Below are positions 8,965 through 18,043 of a stretch of DNA of 64,000 bases, in pieces. The number at the start of each line of letters is the position of its first letter. The stretch's first letter is position 1. Below the pieces are notes generated by a model, which was not told where the DNA came from, searched no databases, and saw nothing but the letters and a program-made list of their open reading frames with translations. A program made the translations under genes and the position numbers. The DNA is taken from contig JBFMDV010000005.1 of the NCBI GenBank assembly GCA_040753875.1, positions 62,001 through 126,000 of the forward strand, in the 5' to 3' direction. Source of the DNA: Candidatus Zixiibacteriota bacterium. Its GTDB lineage: Bacteria; Zixibacteria; MSB-5A5; GN15; FEB-12.

Positions 8965-11124
8965 TCAGATATTTTGTGACTCGAGTTCCCTGCTCCGCTC
9001 GTGGGTCAGCTCGTACACAAGGGCCTTTACGTCTTTCAGATGGAACGGCTTGGGGACTACAGCCTTAACTCCCTTGTGGGCTATCTCTTCCTCGTTTAAT
9101 TGAGTGCCCCAGCCGGTAATCATCGCGATCGGCATCTTGGGGTGAGCCTGGTGAGCCGCCCCGGCTAGCTCCAGACCGGACATGCCGGGCATGCCAAGGT
9201 CGGTAATCAGAATATCGTATTTCTCCCCCTTGAGTTGTTTGAGGGCCGAATACCCGTCGGCGCACCCAACCGTGGTGTGCCCCTCAAGGTCCAGCATGTC
9301 GGCCAGGATACCGCGGATCTGCTCGTCATCATCCACCACCAGCACGCGGAGCGGTCTGGTAATGCGGGTTTTACTGGTACTGTCGGATACCGCATCGGCG
9401 GCGCCTGTTTTCTGCAGCGTGATCCGGAAAACGGATCCAACGCCGGCGTCGGAATCAACCGTCACTTTGCCGCCCCAGCGAGTGATAACGCCATGGACAA
9501 TAGCCAATCCCAGCCCGGCGCCGCGGATACTCTTGGTCGTAAAGAACGGGTAGAATATCTTACTGCGGATACCGTCCGGTACCCCCGGTCCGGCATCGAT
9601 GACCGACAAATGAAACACGCGATCATTCTCGGTCAGGGTGACGCGAACGGACGATTGGTCGGGCGCGAATTCGACGGCATTCTGAACCAGCTTATCAAGA
9701 ACGGTCGTGAGATCCTCGCTCGAACCATCGACACGCGCCTCGGCCGTCTCGATGGAACAGGTCACTGTGACCCGTTTGCCAAGCGCGAGATCGCTCCAGA
9801 CGTGGTCGTGACAGTCGAAGTACCCTCGCACACAAGAGACCAGGTCGATCGTGTCGAGCTTGCGTGCCTTCACCGACGTGCTGAACTGCTGCAGTCGGGA
9901 AATCGTGGTCGCGGCTTCGAGTGCCGTCGCCTCGATCTTTCCGAGGGAATCGACGGTGGCCTCGTCGGGACATTTCATTTTCAGCAGCTGCAACCGGCCC
10001 ACAATGCTTCCGATCACGTTATTCAAATCGTGAGCGATCCCCGAGCTCATGTCGGCCAGGGTGGCCATGGTTTCCGCGTCAGCCAGACGTACCGAAGTCT
10101 CCTTAATACGTTCGTTGTGCTTGCGAAGCCCCCGTACCAACAGCGCGTTATTGATGATGGAACGGCAGAACATCCGGACCAGACTGATGAGTTCGATCTC
10201 CGCTTCGGCAAACGAGATCTCGTCATCGCGCACGAACGCGGCGCCATATTGATACTGCTCATCGCCGTACAGCTCGATCGCCATCACTTCGCGGCGGTAC
10301 TTATTGAACCGGTGGCTGAGATCGTGCCAGCCTCGTGTCGTGACTTTGCGTTTTCGCAGACCTTCAAGGAGCGCTTTGCACTCGTCCTGAAGATCGTCGT
10401 ACAGGTCTTTCGGCAACGGCGATCCGCCGATCGGGTCGGTGGTGGTGTACTGGCCGGTGACTATGTCGCGGGTGACGAGAAGGATTGATGCCCCCGGCAG
10501 CACTGTACGCACCGTTCGCAGCATGCGCACGACCAGCTCGGACACCTTGTATTCGTCGAGCGGCAGATCGAACAGACTGATCAACGCCGACAGCCGAAGG
10601 GAGAAGTTGTCGGACACATGGATCTCCTCGATCAGTGCCATCCAGCCCAGTAAGACTTCCGAAAGCGGCGTGATGATATAGCTGACGTTGGTCAGGTTGT
10701 TCTCCGGACGAGTCTTCCAGTAAGCCACGATGACGGCGCGAAGATTTCCGCCCACGTAGATCGGGTATTGAAAGCGGGTGACGAGCCCGTTGGCCACGGC
10801 GAAGCGGTCCGTCTCGTCGGCGGCGCCCGATCGATCGTTCAGATGGAAGATGCCGCGCCGTGATGCCTTCCGGGCACCGGTCGCGCCCTGATACGCCGAT
10901 TCGAGCTCCCGCAGCTCAGCCACACCGCGGTCGTCCCATCCCTGAAAAGCAGCCGGCACCAGGTCTTCGCTGTCGGAGCGGCGGTAGAAAATGGCGGCAA
11001 AGTCGCACGAAAACAGCTTGAGAAGCAGCTTGGCGACCGTGTCGATCTGTCCCACAATCCTATTGATGCGCGTGCTTTGACGCACGTGGAAATACTGATG
11101 AATCAACTCCGATGAGCTTGCCAT
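8965..11124 (-). CDS. Cytoplasmic GAF hybrid sensor histidine kinase with C-terminal receiver
   Basis: The product has 719 residues and no TM segment. Residues 1-340 hold two GAF-like regions. A HisKA helix follows with the phospho-acceptor His in SGIAHDLNNVIGSIVG. The HATPase_c domain has an N-box (LVQNAVEFAP), G1 (DAGPGVPDGIRSKIFYPFFTTK) and G2 (GAGLGLAIVHGVI). The last 120 residues are a receiver (VLVVDDDEQIRGIL) whose acceptor Asp is in ILITDLGMPGMSG. There is no output DNA-binding domain. It is the last gene of a three-gene sensory operon, 8 nt after the preceding gene, and the only member with a complete kinase core. The signal is unknown. Confidence 0.9.
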   Translation of the reverse strand: MASSSELIHQYFHVRQSTRINRIVGQIDTVAKLLLKLFSCDFAAIFYRRSDSEDLVPAAFQGWDDRGVAELRELESAYQGATGARKASRRGIFHLNDRSGAADETDRFAVANGLVTRFQYPIYVGGNLRAVIVAYWKTRPENNLTNVSYIITPLSEVLLGWMALIEEIHVSDNFSLRLSALISLFDLPLDEYKVSELVVRMLRTVRTVLPGASILLVTRDIVTGQYTTTDPIGGSPLPKDLYDDLQDECKALLEGLRKRKVTTRGWHDLSHRFNKYRREVMAIELYGDEQYQYGAAFVRDDEISFAEAEIELISLVRMFCRSIINNALLVRGLRKHNERIKETSVRLADAETMATLADMSSGIAHDLNNVIGSIVGRLQLLKMKCPDEATVDSLGKIEATALEAATTISRLQQFSTSVKARKLDTIDLVSCVRGYFDCHDHVWSDLALGKRVTVTCSIETAEARVDGSSEDLTTVLDKLVQNAVEFAPDQSSVRVTLTENDRVFHLSVIDAGPGVPDGIRSKIFYPFFTTKSIRGAGLGLAIVHGVITRWGGKVTVDSDAGVGSVFRITLQKTGAADAVSDSTSKTRITRPLRVLVVDDDEQIRGILADMLDLEGHTTVGCADGYSALKQLKGEKYDILITDLGMPGMSGLELAGAAHQAHPKMPIAMITGWGTQLNEEEIAHKGVKAVVPKPFHLKDVKALVYELTHERSRELESQNI

Positions 11125-11132
11125 GCGTTACC

Positions 11133-13280
11133 TCATACGATTCCCCGGGCGGTCGTCATAGGTGTCGGTGTCGAAGAATGTCGTGGAGCACCACAGTCTA
11201 TACACAGTTCATAGGTGTCATCGTCAACAACGTGCACGTAACATGTCGCCAGGCCGCTCACGTAGCCATCCTGGCCGTTGCTGTTCGGCGCGGGCTCGTA
11301 TCCGTGCAGCACACCGGCGCCGAATTCTGTCAGACTGATATCGCCAATCAGGGCGCGATCAAACAAAATGGTCAACCGGCATTGATCATCTTCCGAACGC
11401 ATCGACACCCCGACCGTCCCCGAGCAGACAGCGCTGCCGAGCACCGATGTCACCAGTGGCAGGAGGAAATCGTAGATGGCCGCGCTGCCTATCGCTATAG
11501 CTTCATCGGGTACCTCATCCGAGTGCACCGACACGCTGATGTTCTTTGTGTCTCTGATCTGACGGATGGTCCCTTCAAATAATAGCGGCAACAGTCGAAT
11601 GAAAGCTGATGCATCGCCAATAGTCATGTTTGTCGGCTCGGCGCACGCGCAGATCTGCCCTATCCCTTCGACATGTTTCCATACGGCATCCATAGCGTCA
11701 CGCATACGGGCCGTACGCAATTCGTGGTCACCGGTCGAAATATCCTTCCCGCTCTGACTCAACAGTTCAAGTTGTCCGTCCGCCACTGAAATAGCGCTGT
11801 TGAGCCCGTGGAGTGTTGCCAGAGAGAGCTTCTGTACAGTCTCCAGTCGTCGGAGCAGCGGTTCGATCTGCGGCCCGGTTGTTCGTGTCGAGGATGGGAT
11901 CTCCCCACGGGTGACCGCGTTCAGCAGTTTGCCATGCAGGCGAATGTAGTCAGCAACACACTGCAGAAACGGCAGCATTGAGCTCAGGTAGTCACCCTGT
12001 ACCGGGCTTCCGAAAACAACCATGCCGCTTTCCACGCCGGCATCTCCCAAGGGCAAGTACATCTCGGCACGGACGTTTCGGACGTAGAGCTCCTTGGCGG
12101 TCTTCTGATCCAGGTCCGACAGGCCGATCTCCTTAACGACGAACGGCCGACCCGCAGCCAACGTTTCGACCGCTTGCGACGGGATCGCAACGCCCTCAGC
12201 GACCCCTACGGAGGCGGGCCGACCAGGTTGGATGACGATCTCACGATAGCGCTCCCGTGTCGAATCGACACCAAGGTCTATAGCCACACGCGTCAGTGCG
12301 ATCTGTTGGGACAACACGTCGAACAGCTCCTTCAGGTCTTCGTTGAACTGCCGTTCCGTAGCGGCGCTGGTACCCAAACGACCGAAATGACGGGTCATTT
12401 CGGCGCAGGTCGTGAACTGGCTGACATGCAGACGCGACAGCAGACGAAGTATTTCGCCGAGGCGACATACGGAGGCATCCAGCAGGTTACCCGGCCCGGC
12501 TATCACAAGAAGCTGCTTTTGCGGCTCGCAGACGACCCCAGGGTGCATGAAGAGGAAATCGGGCGGGGCAGTCAGGAACATGGGATGGTCGGGCAGGATT
12601 TCCGCCGGAATCAATCGGTTCGCCAGGCCAATATCATTCTCCCAGGGAGCGGCAACCTCGAAAGGGATCTCGCGGGCCAAGCGATGGCACCGCTCGAGAC
12701 TGCCCACGGTAAGGCGTTGCACATAAACTCCCTGTGCTTCCACATACACACCGGCGTAACTATTGGTCCAGATATGCGACATCCAGGCCAGTGTCCTGCG
12801 GACGAAGCTGTCGACGCTGTTGTCGCGGTGAAAGAGACGGCTCACGAATTCTGACGCGATCTCTGTCCGGAACACCGCGTTGGCGTTATATTTGACGGCA
12901 AGACCGGCGCAGAGCTTCTGTAACTCCTGTGCCGGCACATCCTGTCCTGCGTTGACGGTCAGAATTGCGGCAACACGATGGTCTGTCAGAAGCGGGATAA
13001 GCTGGTACTGTTCACTTTCCACAGGATTGCCGACGGCTGTCGACACGTCGATCTCGGACTCGAACGGTTCCACTGAGCGGCGCATGGTGTTGAGGTGCAG
13101 ACGGGGCACATAGAGCCAGGAATCCTCGAACTGTTCGCCCCGGCCATCCCCCACCCGTGCAAACAGCTGCGGCACACCATGGGTGGCGTACAAGCGGACA
13201 CCGAGACTGGTCGCCTGGCAAGCCAGCGCGGCCCAATCGACACCCGTTTGCCGAGTCGACGTGTTCAGCGGTTCGATCAT
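11133..13280 (-). CDS. GAF-containing protein with degenerate histidine-kinase core
   Basis: The product has 715 residues and no TM segment. I see two GAF-like alpha/beta regions, about 1-130 and 300-450. The second contains AAGRPFVVKEIGLSDLDQ and AEMYLPLGDAGVESGMVVFG. A helical segment near residue 490 (LATLHGLNSAISVADGQLELL) aligns by eye with the H-box of the neighbouring kinase, including the His. The C-terminal 200 residues have the length of an ATPase domain but no recognisable N, G1 or G2 boxes. This suggests a pseudokinase or adaptor that could pair with the downstream hybrid kinase. Its start overlaps the stop of the upstream membrane GAF gene by 4 nt (ATGA). The fold assignment is inference. 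Confidence 0.6.
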   Translation of the reverse strand: MIEPLNTSTRQTGVDWAALACQATSLGVRLYATHGVPQLFARVGDGRGEQFEDSWLYVPRLHLNTMRRSVEPFESEIDVSTAVGNPVESEQYQLIPLLTDHRVAAILTVNAGQDVPAQELQKLCAGLAVKYNANAVFRTEIASEFVSRLFHRDNSVDSFVRRTLAWMSHIWTNSYAGVYVEAQGVYVQRLTVGSLERCHRLAREIPFEVAAPWENDIGLANRLIPAEILPDHPMFLTAPPDFLFMHPGVVCEPQKQLLVIAGPGNLLDASVCRLGEILRLLSRLHVSQFTTCAEMTRHFGRLGTSAATERQFNEDLKELFDVLSQQIALTRVAIDLGVDSTRERYREIVIQPGRPASVGVAEGVAIPSQAVETLAAGRPFVVKEIGLSDLDQKTAKELYVRNVRAEMYLPLGDAGVESGMVVFGSPVQGDYLSSMLPFLQCVADYIRLHGKLLNAVTRGEIPSSTRTTGPQIEPLLRRLETVQKLSLATLHGLNSAISVADGQLELLSQSGKDISTGDHELRTARMRDAMDAVWKHVEGIGQICACAEPTNMTIGDASAFIRLLPLLFEGTIRQIRDTKNISVSVHSDEVPDEAIAIGSAAIYDFLLPLVTSVLGSAVCSGTVGVSMRSEDDQCRLTILFDRALIGDISLTEFGAGVLHGYEPAPNSNGQDGYVSGLATCYVHVVDDDTYELCIDCGAPRHSSTPTPMTTARGIV

Positions 13281-14704
13281 AGCGACGCGTCCTCGAAGAA
13301 TAACGGTTCTTTGTAACGCTCACCCGGAACCACAAGGGCCGACCTGGACGCGACGTCAGCATCGCGCAGAATTGCACCCTCCCGTTCAACTGAGAGACGA
13401 ATGGACAACCGCGAGCCGAGGGTAGCGAGTTTGGCGGCTTGTTGCCGAAACCGAAGACGCAACCGTCGCTCGTGATCCCGGCGGAGAAGCTCCGCGAAGA
13501 TGTCGGCGGCCACGCGCAGCAGACCCAGATCAACATGGCTGACCGACCGCGTAGCAGCCGGTGCGAATGAAAGCACTGCCCCGGAGCCGTGACGAGCGAT
13601 CACCGGCACCTGCGGCGATATCGATTGACCCAATGATTGAGACCTTCCGGCCGGCATCCGGAGGACGTCGCCGATACTATCGGGCAGGGTCGTGATCGAT
13701 CTGTTTTCAATCAGCGGGTTTTCGCTCGGTCCCCAGGTGTATCGACGAATTCTGCCGGCCCGGCGGTTGACCATCGTCAGTGTCACCAGGTCGCAGTGAA
13801 GTTTGCGCCTCAGGGCAATAGCCAGCCGGGACAGTTTGGCAGTCAGGTCCCCTCGCGCTGAGAGCAACCCACGCAGTTCCGCGCGGAGTTTAGCGCATTC
13901 GTGAAAGTAACGGCATTTGCGAGCGTCGAGATCGTGGTGGATCGATCGGGCCAGTACATCTGCAGCGAGTCTCAGGTCCAGCGACGTTGATTCATCGACG
14001 GCAGATTCGCCCGCCCAGACTAACATGAAAGCTACGGGTTTCCGCTCGATGAGCAACGGTACCACCAGCGAAGGCTTCCCCAGACGCGGATTGAGGTTGT
14101 CGAAAGGTGACACCGTGTGTGCAACAGATCCCGATTGGACGCGTGCCCAGGCGGCGCGGTCGAACCGGACGGCCGTTTGTACGAAGCGAAAATCGGCCCA
14201 CGGGCTGGCGGTCGTCAGGTGCAAGACGTTGCGGCGAGCTGACAGCCGATAGATGGCTCCATATGGAAGCTGAAAACCCTCTGCGATATACCCGAGCGCC
14301 CGTTCGAGCAGATGTTCGGGGCGCGTCTCAACACCGACAAGCTGCACGAGCTTCTTCAGTGTCTCAAGCCGTCGAATGGTGACGCGATCGCGTTCATTAC
14401 GCGCTCTTCTGTGTTGTAACCAGATCGAAATGCCAGTGGACACACACACGGTCCCAAGGATCGTCCCAACCCACACCAGTACGCGATGAAATAACGGGTC
14501 GGACAAGAACGGCACTTCGTTCAGATAGCCATACTCAAAGTAGAGCTTCAGTAGTGAGGTAAGCGCCAGAATGCTGATGCCTGCGGCGACATACCGGAAA
14601 GCTTCTCTTTGTTCGCGCCAAATGTCAGCGCGAAGTCGGCTGAGCATGATGAGCGCGACCACAAAGAAAAGCGGCACGAGTAGTTCGGTTGGCAGCCTGA
14701 GCAT
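13277..14704 (-). CDS. Membrane-anchored tandem GAF sensor protein
   Basis: The product has 475 residues. Three hydrophobic segments, near residues 5-20, 38-55 and 72-95, are followed by a coiled coil (RRARNERDRVTIRRLETLKKL). Two GAF-like regions follow, about 115-255 and 275-430; the first contains HLLERALGYIAEGFQLPYGAIYRL. There is no catalytic domain. It is the first gene of the sensory operon and overlaps the next gene by 4 nt. A GGAAC sequence 5 nt before the ATG is the likely Shine-Dalgarno. It probably provides the membrane tether for the set. The exact GAF boundaries need a profile search. Confidence 0.65.
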   Translation of the reverse strand: MLRLPTELLVPLFFVVALIMLSRLRADIWREQREAFRYVAAGISILALTSLLKLYFEYGYLNEVPFLSDPLFHRVLVWVGTILGTVCVSTGISIWLQHRRARNERDRVTIRRLETLKKLVQLVGVETRPEHLLERALGYIAEGFQLPYGAIYRLSARRNVLHLTTASPWADFRFVQTAVRFDRAAWARVQSGSVAHTVSPFDNLNPRLGKPSLVVPLLIERKPVAFMLVWAGESAVDESTSLDLRLAADVLARSIHHDLDARKCRYFHECAKLRAELRGLLSARGDLTAKLSRLAIALRRKLHCDLVTLTMVNRRAGRIRRYTWGPSENPLIENRSITTLPDSIGDVLRMPAGRSQSLGQSISPQVPVIARHGSGAVLSFAPAATRSVSHVDLGLLRVAADIFAELLRRDHERRLRLRFRQQAAKLATLGSRLSIRLSVEREGAILRDADVASRSALVVPGERYKEPLFFEDASL

Positions 14705-14880
14705 AAGACGTTCCGCAACGCTAAGTCGTTATCGTTTTATTGATTATCGGCAATTGGTCGCCGCAGTTTAGGTGGGCGACGTAAGATGCGGTGAGTGAAT
14801 CTCAACGCATGGACGACTGGCGAAAGTGGATTCGGTCCCCCACGGCCGGTTCAACCTGCCAGAACAACGTCACTGTGAAA

Positions 14881-15525
14881 TCACTTGAATAGCGAACCGG
14901 CGGTGGCACGCTGGAAGTTCTTAAAGTGTACTTTAGATACTTGCTCTAACACATTGGTGCCGTGCATCTTAACAAACTCGCGGCCCGCCTTGTCGACGAT
15001 ACCGGAGGCTCCCCTGGGGAGTTCCATGCCAAATTGCTTCGACAGACGATCCATCTCCCGCAGAAAACGTGCTCTGGCCAGAATGGAGGCTGCGGCCACT
15101 TGAAGGATCGACTCTCCGCGAACAATCTGTGAAAGCGAAATCGAACAGCCAATCCGCGCCAGCGCCGATTCGACAAGCTCGGGCTTTCCGAATTTGTCCG
15201 AGATGGCACGGTCCGCGCGGGTAATCTTGAGAACTGCTGCTATCGCGTCGGCGTGTCCTTGTGCCAACAGCTTGTTGAGATTCTTGATCTCGCGATACGT
15301 CCGATTGTACCGCTCCGGCGAGATGACAATGACTGCATGCTGAAACTGTGCACGGAGTTCCTCATCCACACGGAGGAGTTTCTGGTTGCTGACCAGCTTG
15401 GAGTCACGAGCTCCCAGTGCTCGCAGTTGAGCGCTCGACTCATCGTCTGCGACCAGCGCTGCGATCACCAGGGGACCGAAGAAGTCTCCCTTGCCGGATT
15501 CATCGACACCAACTATGACCGGCAA
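14881..15525 (-). CDS. Ribonuclease HIII-like enzyme lacking the N-terminal substrate-binding domain
   Basis: The product has 214 residues. The N-terminus carries GVDESGKGDFFGPLVIAA, which is the RNase HIII form (DExGKGDFFGP) rather than the RNase HII form (DEAGRGxLAGP). Further acidic positions are in LGARDSKLVSNQKL and in the catalytic core around AAASILARARFLREM. RNase HIII proteins are usually about 300 residues, with a TBP-like N-terminal domain before this motif. Here the motif starts at residue 6, so that domain is absent. It should cleave RNA in RNA/DNA hybrids. It lies 12 nt after efp and is probably cotranscribed. Confidence 0.85.
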   Translation of the reverse strand: MPVIVGVDESGKGDFFGPLVIAALVADDESSAQLRALGARDSKLVSNQKLLRVDEELRAQFQHAVIVISPERYNRTYREIKNLNKLLAQGHADAIAAVLKITRADRAISDKFGKPELVESALARIGCSISLSQIVRGESILQVAAASILARARFLREMDRLSKQFGMELPRGASGIVDKAGREFVKMHGTNVLEQVSKVHFKNFQRATAGSLFK

Positions 15526-15537
15526 TGTGCCCCGCCG

Positions 15538-16098
15538 TCAGTTGGCTCGTTCCAGATATTCACCGGTGCGCGTGTCTACCTTCACCTTGTCCCCCTCCTT
15601 GACGAACGGCGGGACACGGACCTCGATGCCGGTCTGGAGCTTGGCCGGTTTGGTCACGTTTGTCACCGTGTCCCCGCGTACTACCGGCTCCGTTTCGGTG
15701 ACTTCCAAAATGACGGAGGCCGGCAGGTCGACAGAGATCGCCTGATTGTCCAGAAACAGCACCTGGTATTCATGGTTCTCCAGCAAATACCATCTGGCAT
15801 CCCCCAGACTTTCCACCGGGACCGAGAGTTGATCGAAGTTCTGGACATCCATAAACGTGAACTCGCCGCTGTTCTCATACAGGTACTGCATCCGTCGGTT
15901 CTCCAGATCGGGCGGTTTGAAGCTGTCGTTGGACGAGAACACCTTCTCGACAACCGCACCTGTCTTGATATGCTTGAGCTTGGTGCGAATATTGGCGCGA
16001 CCGCGCCCCATCTTGAAATGCTGATACTCGACTACATAGTACGGCTGGTCATCCACCACGATCGGCAGTCCCCGCCGAAAATCGGACACAGTATACAT
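15538..16098 (-). CDS. efp: Translation elongation factor P
   Basis: The product has 186 residues in three beta-barrel domains, the normal length. EF-P relieves ribosome stalling at polyproline. The domain I loop reads HFKMGRGRANIRTK, so the residue at the usual modification site is Arg32, not Lys. This is the same type of loop as in Thermus. The C-terminus has VRGDTVTNVTKPAKLQTG and VKVDTRTGEYLERA, both highly conserved. A strong Shine-Dalgarno (GGAGGT) precedes the ATG. No modification gene is visible in this window. Confidence 0.97.
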   Translation of the reverse strand: MYTVSDFRRGLPIVVDDQPYYVVEYQHFKMGRGRANIRTKLKHIKTGAVVEKVFSSNDSFKPPDLENRRMQYLYENSGEFTFMDVQNFDQLSVPVESLGDARWYLLENHEYQVLFLDNQAISVDLPASVILEVTETEPVVRGDTVTNVTKPAKLQTGIEVRVPPFVKEGDKVKVDTRTGEYLERAN

Positions 16099-16161
16099 CA
16101 GACCTCCTGCAAAAAAGCGGGGTCAATATAATCGAAATACGCCGATTGAAAAGGAGGATTT

Positions 16162-17994
16162 CTACGTCGTTCGGATCTGGGGGCGGATGTCCGGCACTGA
16201 AAGGCCGATGGGAACATGGATGGTGAAAACCGAACCTTGGCCCGCGGTTGACTGGACCGTAATTCGGCCCCCGTGAAGGTCTACCATCCGACACGCCAGC
16301 GGCAGTCCCAGACCGGTCCCGGAAGGGCGCGAGGAATAGAACGGCGTAAAGATCGACTCAAGATGCTCAGCGTCAATACCGTCAGCCTCGTCAATGACAT
16401 GGATGACAAACTCGCTTCCACACATAGCGGCTCTGACCGTGACCGTACCGGAACGTGGTGCATAGGCTCTGGCGGCGTTGTCAATCAGATTGCAGACGGC
16501 CTGTTTGAACAACAGTGGGTCAAGCGCCATCTCCAATTCGGTCGTGCAATCAAGGTGGAACTGGAGCGCGCGATACTCCTCGCGCAGCCGAAAGGAGTCC
16601 ACGATCTCGGCAAGGAATTGGTCGATCCTGACTAATCCAAAATTAGGCGTTATCGGTCGGGCAAATGTCAGAAACCGCTCGATCAGCAGCTCGGCTTGAC
16701 GGGTTTCGTCGCTGATCGATTCGACGGCGCTGTCGATCTCTTCACCTTTCGCCGCCTTTCGCCGAGCCAGCGTGCTGTATCCGGCAATGGCGCCCAGCGA
16801 GTTTCGCAGCTGGTGAGCGATCCCACCAGCCATCTCACCAAGAGCTACCAGACGGCTCCGCTGCTCCAGTTCGGCGCGCAACTGTCTGAGTTCACTCAGG
16901 TCGTTGACAATCAATGATAACCCGACCAGTTCACCGTCTGAGTTTCTGACAAACGACGTTGTTATCCCCAACGTCTGCTTCCGTCCGCCGACGGCTGAGA
17001 CGGTGTATTCGCGATATGAACTTCCCGCATGGGCATCCAGCATCTTGTGAACGTCGCCGGCCGGCATCGGATATCCGCCCAGCAATTCGGAAATAGCAAT
17101 GCCGCGGCTGACCTCCGGCGTTACGCCAAGTATCCGGCCGGCGGCGCTGTTGACCTCCAGCACTCGTCCTGTCATATCCATGGTGACGATGCCGGTGTCG
17201 ACCGACGCCAGCAGATACTGATTGAACTGCTCCAGCGATTCGGCGCGGTTTTGCAGCTCGCGATTAAGCCTGAGCAGTTCATTCTCTTTGTCGCGCAATT
17301 CCGAGATGACACGGCGGTATTCCGCTGCAACCTCATCACCAGTCTCGACCTCGGCGCCAGACCGTCCGGCGAGCTGCGCTTCCTTTCTTATCTTGCGGAT
17401 GGGTGCAAAGATCTTGCGTGAAAGCGCCAGGTACATGACGATCACCACCACCAGCGACGCCACACTGATCATGAATATCAACCGCGATGCATCGTCCAAG
17501 AGTGCCAGTTCAGAGACGTTGGTCGACAGGATCAGAAGATTCTGACCCTTCCCGTTGGGAATAGGCGACACGAAGAAATACTCGTTCCCTTCGGCCCGCG
17601 TCAGCTTTTTGAAATCGGCGGCAAGAAGTCGCTCCGCCATCCTGGGGAGGCTTCCCACAGGCAGGTCGCGTGCGATCGAGACAAACCATCGGCGCCGGGT
17701 TTCTGGCGAGTTGTCGTCAGGCCCCGATGCCACCAGTGTGACTCCGCTCAGTCCGTATTGAGCGCGGAATTCCCGCCGCTGGACCTCCGATAGCTGCTGC
17801 TGGCTGTTTCCTTCAACTACGCGAGTTATGGCCAGTGAGGCTTTCTGCAGGTGCGAGGTAATATCCTCGATCTGCCATGTCCGCGCCCGAAAGATAGTGT
17901 AGTTCGAAACCACGTTCAAGGTCAGCAGGACGCAGATGATCAGCAGGAGGCCGAGATGCACCTCGGTCTCGTATTTATGCAGACGTTTTGCCAT
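16162..17994 (-). CDS. PAS-containing membrane sensor histidine kinase (NtrB-like)
   Basis: The product has 610 residues. TM1 is at about 13-33 and TM2 at about 170-192, enclosing a periplasmic sensor domain of about 135 residues. A HAMP-like linker and coiled coil follow. A PAS domain (LASVDTGIVTMDMTGRVLEV) comes near residue 265. HisKA has its His in EMAGGIAHQLRNSLGAIAGY. HATPase_c has DNAARAY, DEADGIDAEHLESIFTPFYSSRPSGTGLGL. This layout is typical of kinases that pair with sigma-54-dependent regulators. No regulator gene is adjacent. The only one in the window is the NtrC-family gene at 28449-29807, and pairing with it is a guess. Confidence 0.92.
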   Translation of the reverse strand: MAKRLHKYETEVHLGLLLIICVLLTLNVVSNYTIFRARTWQIEDITSHLQKASLAITRVVEGNSQQQLSEVQRREFRAQYGLSGVTLVASGPDDNSPETRRRWFVSIARDLPVGSLPRMAERLLAADFKKLTRAEGNEYFFVSPIPNGKGQNLLILSTNVSELALLDDASRLIFMISVASLVVVIVMYLALSRKIFAPIRKIRKEAQLAGRSGAEVETGDEVAAEYRRVISELRDKENELLRLNRELQNRAESLEQFNQYLLASVDTGIVTMDMTGRVLEVNSAAGRILGVTPEVSRGIAISELLGGYPMPAGDVHKMLDAHAGSSYREYTVSAVGGRKQTLGITTSFVRNSDGELVGLSLIVNDLSELRQLRAELEQRSRLVALGEMAGGIAHQLRNSLGAIAGYSTLARRKAAKGEEIDSAVESISDETRQAELLIERFLTFARPITPNFGLVRIDQFLAEIVDSFRLREEYRALQFHLDCTTELEMALDPLLFKQAVCNLIDNAARAYAPRSGTVTVRAAMCGSEFVIHVIDEADGIDAEHLESIFTPFYSSRPSGTGLGLPLACRMVDLHGGRITVQSTAGQGSVFTIHVPIGLSVPDIRPQIRTT

Positions 17995-18043
17995 ACTCCT
18001 TACTCAATCATCGGAAGGAGCCGCACAAAACTGCACGGAAGTA

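Noticed and set aside
9235-10488. Open frame of 417 codons on the plus strand
   Set aside because: It is antisense to the hybrid histidine kinase; no ribosome site and no family features.
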